Assembly: GCF_000001735.4 (NCBI RefSeq)
Contig: NC_003076.8
Coordinates: 930,001 to 994,000 of the forward strand
Origin: Arabidopsis thaliana
Taxonomy: Eukaryota > Streptophyta > Magnoliopsida > Brassicales > Brassicaceae
Reading direction: 5' to 3'
DNA: 64,000 nt
Position 1 is the stretch's first letter; each line of letters begins with the position of its first letter. Below the pieces are notes generated by a model, which made no database searches, was not told where the DNA came from, and saw nothing but the letters and a program-made list of their open reading frames with translations. The translations under genes were made by a program, and so were the position numbers. This document shows positions 12,417 to 25,800 of this stretch, one piece after another.

Positions 12417-15400
12417 TGCCTGGACGCACACGAAGATTGTCCTTAAGTTATGTGACGGTGCTCACTAAACAAGAGCGAAAGAACAAAAATAAAAAATATG
12501 AGCCCCACTTTGATTTTCTAATATTCACGAATCGATGTTATTGTCTCCTCATGTCTTTATAAGTACAATACTTTAAAAATTAATTACTACTTTACTTTGT
12601 GAAAAACTGTACTTATTAATATAACTAACTTCTGATTTTAAAATTAGATAGTACAATTGTACTAAAAAATATATTTAGAATTTACCTCGCATCAAAAAAT
12701 AAATTCCATAGTCTTTAAACGTGAGTCAATTCACTGTTTTTTATTATTCAATAGTATGTATTCAGATCTTAACAAACTCGGTAAAAATTAGTATATAATG
12801 TAATAATGTTATTTTGACAAATGAGTAGAAACTTTTACTAATGCCATGTTAATATGTTACGATGTCACGATTTGACATGCTAAATATTTTTAAAAATCTA
12901 ATACAATACATAGTAGAAAAATATTTGGTTGATGATAAAACATACAAAATATAAAAATATGAATATGATACAACATTTTTTCTGAATTACAGAAGGTCAT
13001 TTGTATTATGCTTCTAATTAATAACGGGAGGCTGGAGATACAGTCAGACCGAATACATGTATATTTCCAACTGGACTAATATGTATTATTTATAATTTAA
13101 TTTGAATGGTCTTTATATTAAAACATGTTCCATGCTAATACAAAAAACATCCGATGATGATCAAATCATAACTTTCGAAAGAAAAAAAATGTTCTAACAA
13201 TACATCTTTTCGGCCAATCTATATATCTTAAATATCAGTTCGATTATTCATATCAAAAATCATGCTAACTGGTATTTAATTACCCGGTCCATCCCTAATA
13301 CAAACACGACTAAATTAATCATGTGATTAGACAAATAATTGAGAACCCAAAGCATCTTAAGAAAATAAATAACGTTTGACAAAAGAATAACAATATAAAA
13401 TTGGGTATGTCCTAAGTTTGTCTTGATATATGAAAACAATAAGAATATTGAGATACTAAAAACACCAACCACTAGAAGCGCCAACCTTTACCTAAATACA
13501 AAGGTGACTAAGACTAACCTCTAATTTTATAACTAATTCATTAGTTCTTGAGATAAAAGAAGAAGAAATATTGTTTGTTAAATTAAAGGCTTACTTGAGA
13601 GCTGAGATAAGCTTAAGATCTAGTATTTATTGTATTCATTATTTTCCTTTGAGACGTTGTCGGAATTTAATTAAAACGTATCCACCATCCTTAATTAATG
13701 GGATCGTGTAATTAAAATCCATAGTTCCCTACCACTCCGATCATTTCACATATTAATATTTGCTCAACAAAATATACAGTATAATTTTTAGCTCATAGTT
13801 TCTTTGTGGTCATAGCTTTCAATGATAAATAGTTAAATACGACAATATATTCCAGAACAAAGTAAATTTTTAGCCCATAGTGTATTTTCCATCTTGTTTA
13901 TTCTGTAATTTCTTTCAATTCACTTTTATTGAAAATCATAAATTCATAATAACTGTTTACGAACACTGCTATGATTAATGATAAGTTGCTTTCTAGTAAA
14001 GTGTCCCAATCATAGAAATGTCTTTTTCATTGCCAGTTAAGCACAATAATCAGAATTTTTTTTGTTAAACAAAACTAGAAATGTCTATGTCTATCCTATA
14101 TATCTACATGTAATTTAAAATATAAATTTATACCTTTTGGTATAGCCAAATACATATAATGTTATTCCCATACTCATTAATCATTCAAGTTTGATTATCA
14201 TATCCCAAAAAAAAAAAAAAAGGTTGTGATCGTGACCTACTCTAAAAGTTGACCATCACGCCAATAAAGATATAGTGGCTGAAGTTACAAAACATTTTTA
14301 TGTTTTTCCTACGTTATTCATAGAAAGTAATCGACGTTAACATTTCTTGAACACTCCCAATTCACTGGTATGGTCCTCATGGACATAGACAATATTTTTG
14401 ATCTATGTCACAAAAACACTAAATCGCCAAGGCCTGATTAATTCGTAACAGTTATCATGGAAACAATAGTTAGATTAAGCCTTTAACAAACAAAATAAAA
14501 ACAAAGTTAGAATTCTGCATTAAAAAAAAAAAATTTTAAACAAGTATAACTGGACCATTTATTAGTTACCTTTGTGACTATTAATTTGGGGATAATTAGT
14601 TTATAAGAAAAAAAGAATTAAAAACTCACTTTTTAGGTGGCTGTGTGACATTAGGAATCTCTTTTGAGGAAAGATCATTAGTTTCCATCATTATCCACAA
14701 CATCTTTAGCTTTTGCTAATGATTTTTATATAACAATACATATATACTTTCAGAATATAAATGTGAAAAAATCAAATGGTTTTATCATTTAAGCCGTCTA
14801 AAATGCTTAATAATAACAATTAAAATCACAACGAGAATACGTTTAACTCAAGTCTGGAGTCTGGACCCATGAAACAAATCTTACTATACAATGAAGTGCT
14901 ATTTTTCTAATATATATGACAAATTTTATTTTCGGCCTAGGATTCTCTCAACTTGTAATTCTTTTTTCTTTTTGTTTATGGGATGGGAATTCGCTTAATT
15001 CAGATTTCCTTGGGTAATTAAACGTGTTATTGTCACAATTTTATGAGTATTCAAGCGAATCTAAAAGACCATTATGAAAAGCTGGACCATTTCACGCATA
15101 CCCAATGACTCCATACAGTAAAAAGGAATTTTAACTTAAGAATACACGCAACGTTTCGATTTAGATATGCAAGAAAAATATTGTAACAGCAGAAAATTTG
15201 ATTTGTTTCTGTTTTTTCCGCATTTTATTTTGTTTGCAATGAAATTTAAGGAACAGTAAAGAGAACAAAATTATGATTCTGCAAAGCTGTTTGATTGGAA
15301 AACAATTGTGAATTACATAATGATTTACTTTTCGTCATTCCATTCCTGGGATTCTGCTCAGTCAAAACATTTTAAACAATATCGATGTATCTGTTTAATA

Positions 15401-16889
15401 TAATTTTCTATAAAAAAACACTCTTACTCAAAAAAAAAAAAAAACTAAGACATTATTTTGAAAAAATCTTTAACCAAAAGTTTCATTTTGAAAAAAAATC
15501 ATCCAGATAAATTCGATTTTATTAGAGAAACCCCACACCACCACTAGCTAGAAGCAGAAAGTGATTGAAGGAAATAAAGGGGGGCACGCGTTGCTCTGAC
15601 CTCAATATATATCTGGGAACTATATGAGGAAATAACTGTAATCAACTTTATTAGAATTACCATTCTCAGAAACACAATCATAATTACTTCTTTTCAAAAG
15701 ACAGAAGTTACAAAAAGGTTTTGTATTTTAAATTAAAGTTGATGTATATGTGGAGTAACCAATCAAATGAAAATATGAAAGCTATCAAATGTTGTACCAT
15801 GTCCTTTTTTTCTGGCCAATCTCTACACACGAGAAGCACTGTAAATACCTATTTTTAAAAATTATTTTCGTTACGTTCAAATTGTAAATTTTGAATTCCC
15901 CCTTGCAGAAAATTGCTTCATGTGATTGTTGTGTCTGTGTATAATGTATATGACGCTATAGTTCGTCCCATTTATCAAGAAGTTAATTATTTGATCCATA
16001 AGTTTTTCGGACTACAGACCAAAACATATTGTTATTTTTCTTACTAATTGTTATCATCCCTCTCAAAAAGATGAGATTCAAGTTTTTGTTGCCAGAGAGT
16101 TTTGCAACTCTATAAAACAACAGAAAATTCAATAATTCATGTGAAGTCTCATTGTCATTTGAAATTGCAAACCTTTTCTTTTTTTCGTCTTTTGCAAATG
16201 GTAATTCACTGAGACTAACCATGTCATGTGGTAACTTAAATACAATCATTGATGATTTTGAAAAAGATTTCGTAATTAATATGAAAGTGGTGAGAAAAAG
16301 GGTCGTCAAAAAAGTAAATGGAGTCAAAATCCAGTTCCTATAATAAATTGGGCATGCGTGTTTCTCTCTTTTGTCGTTTTATATTTCAATTTCTCACGAG
16401 TTTTTTTAAATTAAACCCTAATTTTTTACTCTTTACTTCTTTGAGATCGTCAACGCTTTTGTCCTTTGAAGGAAAAATAATAGTTTCACAGAAATGTGAA
16501 AGTTGAAAACAACTATTCGATGCTATTATTGAAATAAGCGCTCGTTATGATTTACAATTTTCATTTTCTACTTCTGTAAAATATATGAAGATGGATATAA
16601 AAAGAAAACTCTTGAGTGACTCACAATAACGTTGAGATTAATGACTGCGTTTATAAAGATCTTTTTAAAATGATGTTTACACTTCTTCTTTCTTTTTTTC
16701 ACAATTTTACACTTCTAATGTAGGAATCATATTTGTTTTGTCTGATTAAATATAGTTTAATATATGTAAATTAAGTAAGAACATCAATGAACATTAAACA
16801 TAGAAAATATTAACAAAGAGCAGTTAACTATCAAGGGGACCAATTTGATTAAAGAAATTATTTTTTGTTCCCATTAGAAATTGGCAATA

Positions 16890-17035
16890 ACGTTGAGGTT
16901 GTTCTCTCAAATTAAAAAAAAAATATTTTCTATTTTGTTGGTGTGCTCTTAAATTCCCCATTGTTACATTGAGGTTGCCCTCTAAATTTTAAAATATTTT
17001 ATTTTTTTTGTTGGTGTGCCCTTAAATCACCCATT
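16890..17035. repeat. Imperfect tandem duplication of about 75 bp upstream of the TRM gene
   Basis: Unit 1 (about 16890-16962) and unit 2 (about 16967-17035) share the order CGTTGAGGTTG/CATTGAGGTTG, a CTCT-AAATT block, ATATTTT, TTTTGTTGGTGTGC and CTTAAAT-CCCCAT/CACCCAT. The copies differ by substitutions and small indels. CAATAACGTTGAG also occurs at about 16625-16637. The duplication ends about 275 bp before the ATG. Confidence 0.8.
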
Positions 17036-17310
17036 ACACAACAAACAAAAAAAGAGACTAACCAAAAAATAATTTTATAATTAATTTTGTTTCTTCCTAC
17101 CTACAAGTATTTACTTAACCATTGCCTCGATCTTTTAAACCATCCACATTTTTTGAATCACCATCAACATCTTTCTCTCTTCTTTTTCTTCTCTCTATCT
17201 GAGTCCAGAAACATTCACATTAATTACAAACTGAAAAAACATTGAAACTTTTGAATAAACTCACGAGAAGTACTCTGTTTTCTCTTCTTACTCTGTTTCT
17301 TGTTGATACA

Positions 17311-19898
17311 ATGGCGTCTCAGAGACATTTAAAAGATCTTCTTGAAGAAGATCAAGAACCGTTTCAGCTTCAAAGTTACATCTCAGACCGACGTTGCCAA
17401 ATCAATGCTCACGTAACGCATTTACAGGTCAAGAAACGCAGACCCATCTCTCAAAACGCTGGACTTCCCTCGCGTTTCTGCCGCAACGCTTGTTTCTTCT
17501 CTCTCCGTGAATCTCCTGACCCGAAAAAGTCTCCACTCTTCGAACTCAAGTCACCAAATCGGAGCCAAAACGCGATTTTCGTCAATATACCGGCGAGAAC
17601 TGCTTCCATTCTACTAGAAGCTGCGGTTAGGATACAGAAACAGAGTTCAGAAGTGTCTAAAACAAGAACACGAAACGCAGGAAACGCGTTTGGTATATTT
17701 GGGTCAGTTCTAAAGAAGCTAACGAACCGGAAGAAACGCGAAATCAGCGGCGGCAAAGAAGCTGGTCGCGTTTCTTCCTCTTCTGTTAAAGATATGTTGA
17801 GATGGGAATCTCCGGTTGTACGTAAAATAGTCACAAGAAAATCCAAACGTAACGAAGAAGAAAACGCTTCTTCCCAAACGCATAAAATCGCGTCTGAAAC
17901 GCATTTCTCACGGAGGTCAAGTAGTAGTGGTGTTTGGTCAGAGAGTGTTACGAACGGAGAGAGATCTTGGGACGTTGATTTCGAAACGTCGATTAGCACC
18001 AGCAGCCGATCTAACGGTTCAGATGAGTTTGCGATGATGATGAACGGTCAAGATTTATCGGAAGATAAACGTTTTTGTGAAAGCCCGTTTCATTTTGTTC
18101 TCCAAACAATGCCATCAAACGGCGGTTTCAGAACGCCGAATTTCTCATCGCCTGCGGCTTCTCCACGCCACGATTGTCATGAGGTTTGTCTCTTTCTACA
18201 AATTAATTATTTAATAATGATTACATTATTGATCATACTCGTTAGTTAGAAATTGAAAAAAAAATACCCCGAAAATAATTGATGTACATAATAATCATTA
18301 ATATGATACTTAAATTTGAAAATACAAAACTATAGATGTTTCCAAAAATTGTGTATAGAAGTTTAATTAATGACTTAGTTTGACTCGTTTGAATTAGTGA
18401 CAAAGTAAGAATGATTAGTAAATGACACGAATACCCCTCAAACTTAAGGTTTGGTTGTTTTCGAAGATGCAAAAACAGTTGAAGACAAATGTAATTTTCG
18501 TCTTTTCGAAAATGAACTCAGCCTTTTGTGCTGTTGAAAACAAAGTTGATCTCTGTTTCTGACATGCAAATCTTACTCTCTTGTTTTTGTGTTTTTGGTT
18601 TTTGTCTACCAAAAATTATTTAGCAATAGAGTCCAAAATATTTGTCTTTGTCTGTGTATTCTAACTCAATCAGTCAAATTAGCAGCTAAGCTGAAGTTGA
18701 ATTATTCGATCCTAAAGTACTTCATTATGTGTAAAACAGATGGAAAAAGAGAGTTATGAAGTAGAGAAGCTAAAGAAACTAGAAATGGAGGAAGAGGAAG
18801 AAGAAAAAGAACAGAGCAGCCCAGTATCAGTTTTGGACCCTCCATTTCAGGACGATGACGAAGACATTCACATGGATGACAATAACATCCCTTCCAGCTT
18901 CAGATCTGTACAAAGTACGTTTTCGAACCACTCTTTTGTCTCTAAAGTTCTCCCAACTTTTTTTCATTTAATTCCATCTTACTCTTACCAAACTATTGAT
19001 TCCTCTTTAAATGGTTATAAAACTGTTGTACGGTTGATCTGTTTTCGAAGCAGAACAGTAGCATGTTCGTGCACGAATAGTGTTTTTGTTATAATGTCTC
19101 TCAGTGACGTTTTACATGTTATTAGTGCACGCATATAGTGTTTGTTATAAAGTATCTCACTGACATTTTATAAAGTATTTTGGTTGAAAAATCTTGTGAC
19201 TAGTGTATTAGATTTGGGAATGTTTTCTTTTTGTTAAATTGGTACATTTCCTATTCTCATATTTATGTAAAGAATTTGCAAGTTAAATTAGGGTTTTGAA
19301 TGAATGAAAAAACATATTAAAACATATTGAATTCTGACAAGTTCGATCGTTTGATAATATTATACTAATGTTTATTTTTGGGTCTGAATTTACAGAAGCA
19401 AAGCATCTGCTACTACAGAAGCTTTGTAGATTCGAGCAACTTGCGGGTTTAGATCCCATGGAACTCGAGAAACGAATGTCGGATCAAGAGACCGAGGAGG
19501 AGGAGGAGGAGGAAGAAGAAGAGATGAAAAGTCTTTATCATTGTGAGATTATAACTCAGAGAGTTCTTAAAACATACTTTGAAGAGATGGTAGAAGTTCC
19601 GGAAGGCGTAGAAGCATTGATCTCAGACCTTGCAGCAGAGGAATTGCCAAGCGACATCGACGGTGAAGCTGAAGCCGCGATTGTAGCCAAAAGGGTATGC
19701 GAGAGATTGAGATCTTGGAGAGATGTGGAGTCAAACACAATCGATATGATGGTCGAACATGATTTCAGAACAGAGAGATTGGGATTATGGAGATCAAAGA
19801 ACGACGCAGATGTCTCAGAGACGGTTTTGGATATCGAGTTTGAGATTTTTGAGGATTTGGTTGAAGAATTATCAGAAGACATTGGCGGAAACCGGTGA
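17311..19898 (+). CDS. TON1-recruiting-motif-like protein with C-terminal DUF4378 (TRM28-like)
   Basis: Three exons, 17311-18183, 18740-18914 and 19396-19898, give 516 residues. The start at 17311 is the first ATG of the frame; the longer upstream frame lacks one. The N-terminus (MASQRHLKDLLEEDQEPFQL) matches the conserved beginning of this family. The middle is Ser/Arg/Lys-rich and probably disordered. Exon 2 and early exon 3 carry acidic tracts, including a GAG/GAA run near 19495-19530. The extreme C-terminus (LDIEFEIFEDLVEELSEDIG) is the signature of DUF4378/TRM proteins. TRM proteins link TON1-TON2 complexes to cortical microtubules. Gene order indicates At5g03670, named TRM28 as I recall. 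It is sometimes mislabelled as a SETD1B-like methyltransferase because of the acidic repeats; no SET domain is present. Confidence 0.88.
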
Positions 19899-22800
19899 TC
19901 GATAACATACGATTCTATATTCGGGTAGCTTCCGTCGCAAGTAATGACAAACTAACCTGCGTTGTTTAGATGGATGGTGGGTTCAGGGGTGTATGTAAAA
20001 GTTTTGGTTGATGAGAGTATTAAGATTTGTGTAATTCCTTATGAGAACTGAGAAATTCATAGGATCAGTGAAGTTCTCTAAACTCTCGGATCGGGTTCTC
20101 GAGTTGGGTCGAGGCTCTCTGATTCGGTAGTTGTACAATTAGAGGGATACAAATCGAATTTATTTCACATGAATTATTATTAGTTCTAACTAAATGGGTA
20201 AGTGGGTGCGAAGCAAATCCGTTATGAGCCGAAGAAAATGCATTGGACTTTTAAGCCCACTAGGCCCAACAGTTTTCGTTTATAGTAATTTCCTTCCTTT
20301 CACCCAAAAAATCTCATAAGAAATGTATAACACATTAGGCTATAAAAAATACAAAAAATTTGGGACCAAAAAAGGATCAAAGGAAAAGAACACTGTTGGT
20401 TGAGCCAATAGCCAATGATATTACTATTATTACACAATATTTTTCCATGACAGGAATTTTTCAGATCGATGTCCAAAGTAATTCGTGTGGTCCATTGTTG
20501 TCAGATTAAAACTCCAACCAATTTAAATCATAATTGTCAAGCACGTGGATCTTTCATTAGATCATACACGAAATAAAACTTGGATACAAATTAACAATTG
20601 GTTTGATGATTAGTTTCGCGTAAGCAACTGATTTCCACTAATTCTTCGTCTCTAATGCTAATGCAAATGTGAACGTGAATGTTTTCTATTAAGAAAGTTT
20701 TTTTTTCGGGAACAATGGAACATATTGAAAATATCTCTTATTTCTTTATGGTTCATGATTTGCACTTGGTCAGTGATATTTTTTGCATTCTAGTTCCAGG
20801 CATAAAGAGAACACGTCTTTGTTACTCTTTCTAAGATTTAATATAATTAATTAGTCAAAAGGTGTATTTAAATCAACTATAGTTCTCATGTTTAAATACT
20901 ACATAATCTTTTTGAAAAAGACATCTCCACTATTATTTTCCTCTTTCGTCGTTGACACCTCGGTTAACGTTTCCCTTTTCCGAAATAAAAGTTCAAAGAA
21001 TCAAGTTCACTCCTAGTTTCCATTTCAAGAAGAAAAAAAACCTAATTTCATTAAAATTATATGGCAATGATTTTTTTAAAAAGTTATGAATAAAAATATA
21101 TTTACATACCGTTGCCAATGTATGACGAACATAAACAAAAATAAATATTAAAAAAGAATTACGATTAGCTATTACGTGACTCTTTTTAGATTTAAAAACA
21201 CACAAAAAATAGTCATCTAGAAGTTTTTTCAGAAATGCATTTTGTTATGTTGCATAAGCATATATAATAGACTGTTCAAGCGTTGCTATGTGGTTGTAAT
21301 TGTAACAAATAATTGAAAATATATAATAGAATAATTAGTGGTGAGGATAACCATCGGGGTTATGAATATTAGAGATTGCCCGTGAATGGGGTCACGGTCT
21401 ATCATTCCCTAACGGTCCCCCGACACCACATCGAAACCAAAATATTTTTAATCTCTAATAATTAATCGACCAACCTTTGATTCCATAAGCTCTTACTTCC
21501 AAGATTAATATTAGTAGTCTCAAAATAATATACTTTGTTTTTCTCTTTGTGTAGTTCTTTTTTTTTTTTTTTGTGTAGTTCTTTTCTTAATTACTAGTAC
21601 ATGTTTTGTCGTTTGTGTTACGCCGCTATGATATTTAGTTACGAAAAAAAGATGGTAAAAGTTTAGACATCAATAATCACAAAGTTTATCATTAATCATC
21701 AAATGTATATATGATTTTTTTTTGTAATCTTCCACTTGGTTTATTAAATAAAAAAATAATAATACCCTATAAGAATTTAGATTAGTGTATGTTTTATTGA
21801 CAAATCTTAACAAGATCTATAAAAGGAAAACAAATTCAAAAAGGCAATGAAAAAGAGGGGTATGCTTTCATACACATTTGTACATACTGTTAAATTAAAA
21901 TTCAAATTTTTTGAGATAGCTTTCTCCTTTTTTATAATTTCAACGTTTTACCTTTTGAATCAGCACTAATCCTTTTCTATGAAATCACTTTTTTTTTGTT
22001 GGTCATATAGAGCTTCTCCACCTAATTCTCAAGGTCGATGTTAATGGGAGACCCTGTTTAATCTTCTTGTTTTATACGTAAAAACCAGAAAGAAACTTAT
22101 TTGATGAAAAAGTTCAAATACTCAAGATTACAAGATAATCAATTGGATTTGGGTTTTGGATATTAGTGGTGAGTTCGATTTTCATTTGGAAGAGATAAAT
22201 GGTTTCCGAGAAAAAAAGTATGGACTTGAACTTTGGTTCAAAACTCTTTGAGTAATTCTAATATATTTCCACCATTTAGCATAGTGACTCAAATTTATTG
22301 AAAAAATTTAGCGATACTAGAACAGTAGAACTACTATGTCTCTTACTAATTTATCTCCAACTAGTTATAAGTAATTAAAAATGATTAGAAGAAGACAATA
22401 TTGGGTGCAACGAAAACAAAATTCACATGAACATCATATTTTTGTTATTATAATTTGTGTCCATAACCAAAACAAAAAGGCTGCAAAGCTCAATCCAATT
22501 CGATATGCTGATTTTCTGTTCCAGTCGTGTCATTTTTCTTTCCGTGCTGCGAAACTTATGATACCAAATTTTTATTTTTATTTTGTTACCTTAGTAAGTT
22601 AGTATAGTGCTGCAAAACTCAATCCAACTTTTCATTTACAAATTTTCACCAATTTAGAAAGTGCTCGAAATCAACTAAAATCATACTACGTAACACAAAT
22701 ATTAAAGTATTATTTATAGACTATTGGAAAGGCATTAACATTCGGAAATTATATACTCACCGAGTGTGAAATCATTTAACTTGTGATACTAAATTGTGTA

Positions 22801-25800
22801 TATAATCTATACTTTCAAGGTTCCCAAATGCATGCATCCGTCGTTTCAAACCTTCCATCAACATGGGCCTTCGCACTATAAAAACCTTTTTTTTTTTTTT
22901 TCCAACTTGATTTTTTTTGTTGAAAAGAAATTCTAATAAGAAAACGCAAAACTAAAAATTAAGGAAAAAGCCTAAAATATCAAAATCCAGCTGGTGGGTG
23001 TGACCCCACATTCTTATCGACATCCATCAATGTACCCCTCTTATCAAACATCGATTATAAGCCTATACAATTTGTATTTACCTTTCCAAAATTTATAGTA
23101 CTCCATTCGATTGAAATTAAGCTAATACAACATATGATTTAGACTTAAGTTTTTGTTTATGTAGATAGATGTTCTACAACATTCTCATATGTAGATTTAC
23201 TTAATAACTATACCTCTCCATTTTATAAGATGTTTTGGGTGAATATGCGAGATTGTATAACTTATTTCTATATTTTTCTGTTTGAACTGTTTTTATCAAT
23301 ACTTATTATTCCTACAGAGATAAAAACTGTTCAAGCAGGATTTTTTTTGTAGAAACAAGCTTTCAATATAATGGAACCTTATACAAAGCAATATATAAAT
23401 TTAAACCCTAATTAAGCAAAAATAAACAAAACAAACTATAAATCTTATGGAAATTTGGGGAAGGGCTGTCATAATCGATCGTTCCATGATTTACGACATG
23501 TGCATTGAAGAAGCAAGAGATTAGGCAATTCGATTGCTGCAGGCTGCTGCAAAACCTGATATGCGTATTTTATGGTCTTTCCTGCAATTGATTCTTACAC
23601 ACACACATATTAGTCTTCTAGTTCGTTTGAATTCAGTTAGATTCTATTATTCGGTATAGGAAAATGCGTTAATAAATACTTCCGCTAACGTTTTTATTTA
23701 GATAATTCTACTAAAAAAACGAATGACTGATATATATATGACTCTAACCAATTCCAGCTTTTACTCTCTCTCTTTTTGAGAGTTTAAATATTTTTCTTTG
23801 TTCTACAAATTATAAGTCCCAACAGCTTTTCGTGGCAGATACCTTAATATAACTCACAAATTGTTTTTTTTTTTTTATAACAAGAAAAAGAAAAATTTAA
23901 CTCCTACTTCTTCTTACATAAAAGTGTTCTTATTCTACTAGCAACCAATCTAAAATAAATAAAATAACTGTTAGATAGCAGTAATGGTGGAAATTACAAA
24001 ACACTGTGTCTGTACATATGAACACACGTATCATATGTGTACATTGCATGGATCAAACTTCTCTACCTACGTGAAAAGCAAGTCATCAGGTCTGACCACT
24101 CTGAGTTTCAGACACTCTCATTAATATTTTTCCTCTTTAATTATATATTTTCATTGTTTCTTCAAGAATTACAAATACATTTTAAGAATTAATTTTCTAA
24201 TATATTTGTCGGGCTTAAGACAAAAGACTGAGTGAGCAAGACTGAGATTCTTCTGTTCAGCATGTTTCCCTTATTAAGAACTCTCTTCTTCTCTTACAGT
24301 TACTATACACTGTCCATGATTTCATCACTCTCTACGTACTCTCTGCTTTTATTTCCATTTTTTTTTTTTTGGTATTTCTGTAATCTTAAGAATTGATTGC
24401 GCATCTCTCTTTCCACACCAGTTAACACCTCGTTATATATATATCTTTAGGCAGTTGAAAAATAAAATGTGACTGTACATATATGTTGCTTTTGTTTGTC
24501 CTTTCTAAGAAATTATTACATCTTCACTTTAGTATTTCGTTTAAAATAAAAATCCAAATGATATCATTACGTGTTTGTCGGCATCTAGCTACCTCATGTC
24601 AAATATTAATCAAGTAAAATTAACTACTGATTGTTCGGGAAATAAAACCCTTCTATATTCATGATATTTTGTACCGTGGTCCACAACTTTTGTGAGAAGA
24701 ATGTCTTTCAGTTTTAAAATTTAAAAGTTTTAAACGATATGATTGCTGAGGAATATAATATACTGATTCATACACAACTATGGAAAGATAGATCTTGTTT
24801 AGCAAATTAAAGATATAGATCTTCAATGATAGAACAAAAATATATTATATAAAACAGATCATGGTTGAGGCAACTTTCCCTTTTGTCAATAAAAACCAAA
24901 GGTAGCTTTAAAGAAAATCATGACATTTTCATATAAAAGAAAGAGAATCATAGAATATATTAAAATCCCGATGGCTAATGTTGTAATCGAAGAAATAACA
25001 ACTCAGTATAAGTGAAAGTTGATCGTAAGTCATATTTTGGATGTGTCGTTGATAAAACTTGCGTTCGATAAATTTTTTGTTAACAATTGTACTCTCATAG
25101 AAATTCTATAAATTTTAATTATAATGAAGTACGAAATTTATAATGAATGTAGGTATACTCGGTGATGTACGAATGAATAAAGGCCCTACCGCATACTATT
25201 ATTATTGTTATATAATTTGAAAATTATGGCATGCATGTGTCCATAACATCGACCCATCTTAGTAGAGTTCAGATTTAGTCTCACTTTCGCGCAAAAGCAT
25301 GCTACTTCGCCTCTAGCCAATGTGGAAATTATAGGCCACTTCTTGAGCACTTATCAACAAAGTTATGTGTACATATAGGTCGATGCGGTTAAAATATACC
25401 AAATTTAAGTTATTTCTAGGGTTTGAAAGCATTCAAGATATTTAATTTTCATTGTTATAATTAATATACCTTCTCATTTTTCCTATAAGGTAGTAATTAA
25501 GGATACATCATCTGCTCTTAAATTTGTGAACGGAAAGAGGACCATTCAAACCCATGTGTGATTATGGGATCAAGAAGTTTGTTTAAGTCCTCAGATTATA
25601 CTCATAGCATCAAAGTCATGTTATCGATCGGGTGACACAAGTTCGAGTGTAATACCATACTGTGTAGGTAACCAGATTTTCTTACTAATACTAATACAAA
25701 ATCAAAATTGAGTTGTTATGTAAAAATTATAGAGGTGAATGATTTCTAATTCTTTTTGAATTAGATTCCTTAAAATACAAGAAAACAATTTTAAAAAAAA

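Larger units (their letters stand above)
9812..17310. other. 7.5-kb AT-rich intergenic desert
   Basis: No coding region with convincing codon structure is seen. Short open frames here are low-complexity or hydrophobic by composition. Notable parts are an (AT)n tract near 11946-11973, a locally GC-richer stretch with two CACGTG boxes (12319-12416), several long A tracts (around 12260, 14206 and 15427), and an imperfect tandem duplication next to the TRM gene (16890-17035). It may contain non-coding transcripts, but I cannot support one from sequence alone. Confidence 0.6.

Noticed and set aside
12208..12429. 73-residue minus-strand frame over the GC-richer motif cluster
   Set aside because: The open frame follows from local composition and runs into a poly-Phe stretch from an A tract; the regulatory reading explains the region better.
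15983..16327. 114-residue minus-strand frame with a hydrophobic N-terminus
   Set aside because: Low-complexity composition from AT-rich DNA, no recognised family, no splice or promoter context.
17242..17310. Longer N-terminus for the TRM28-like protein
   Set aside because: The extension has no ATG; the conserved family start coincides with the ATG at 17311.
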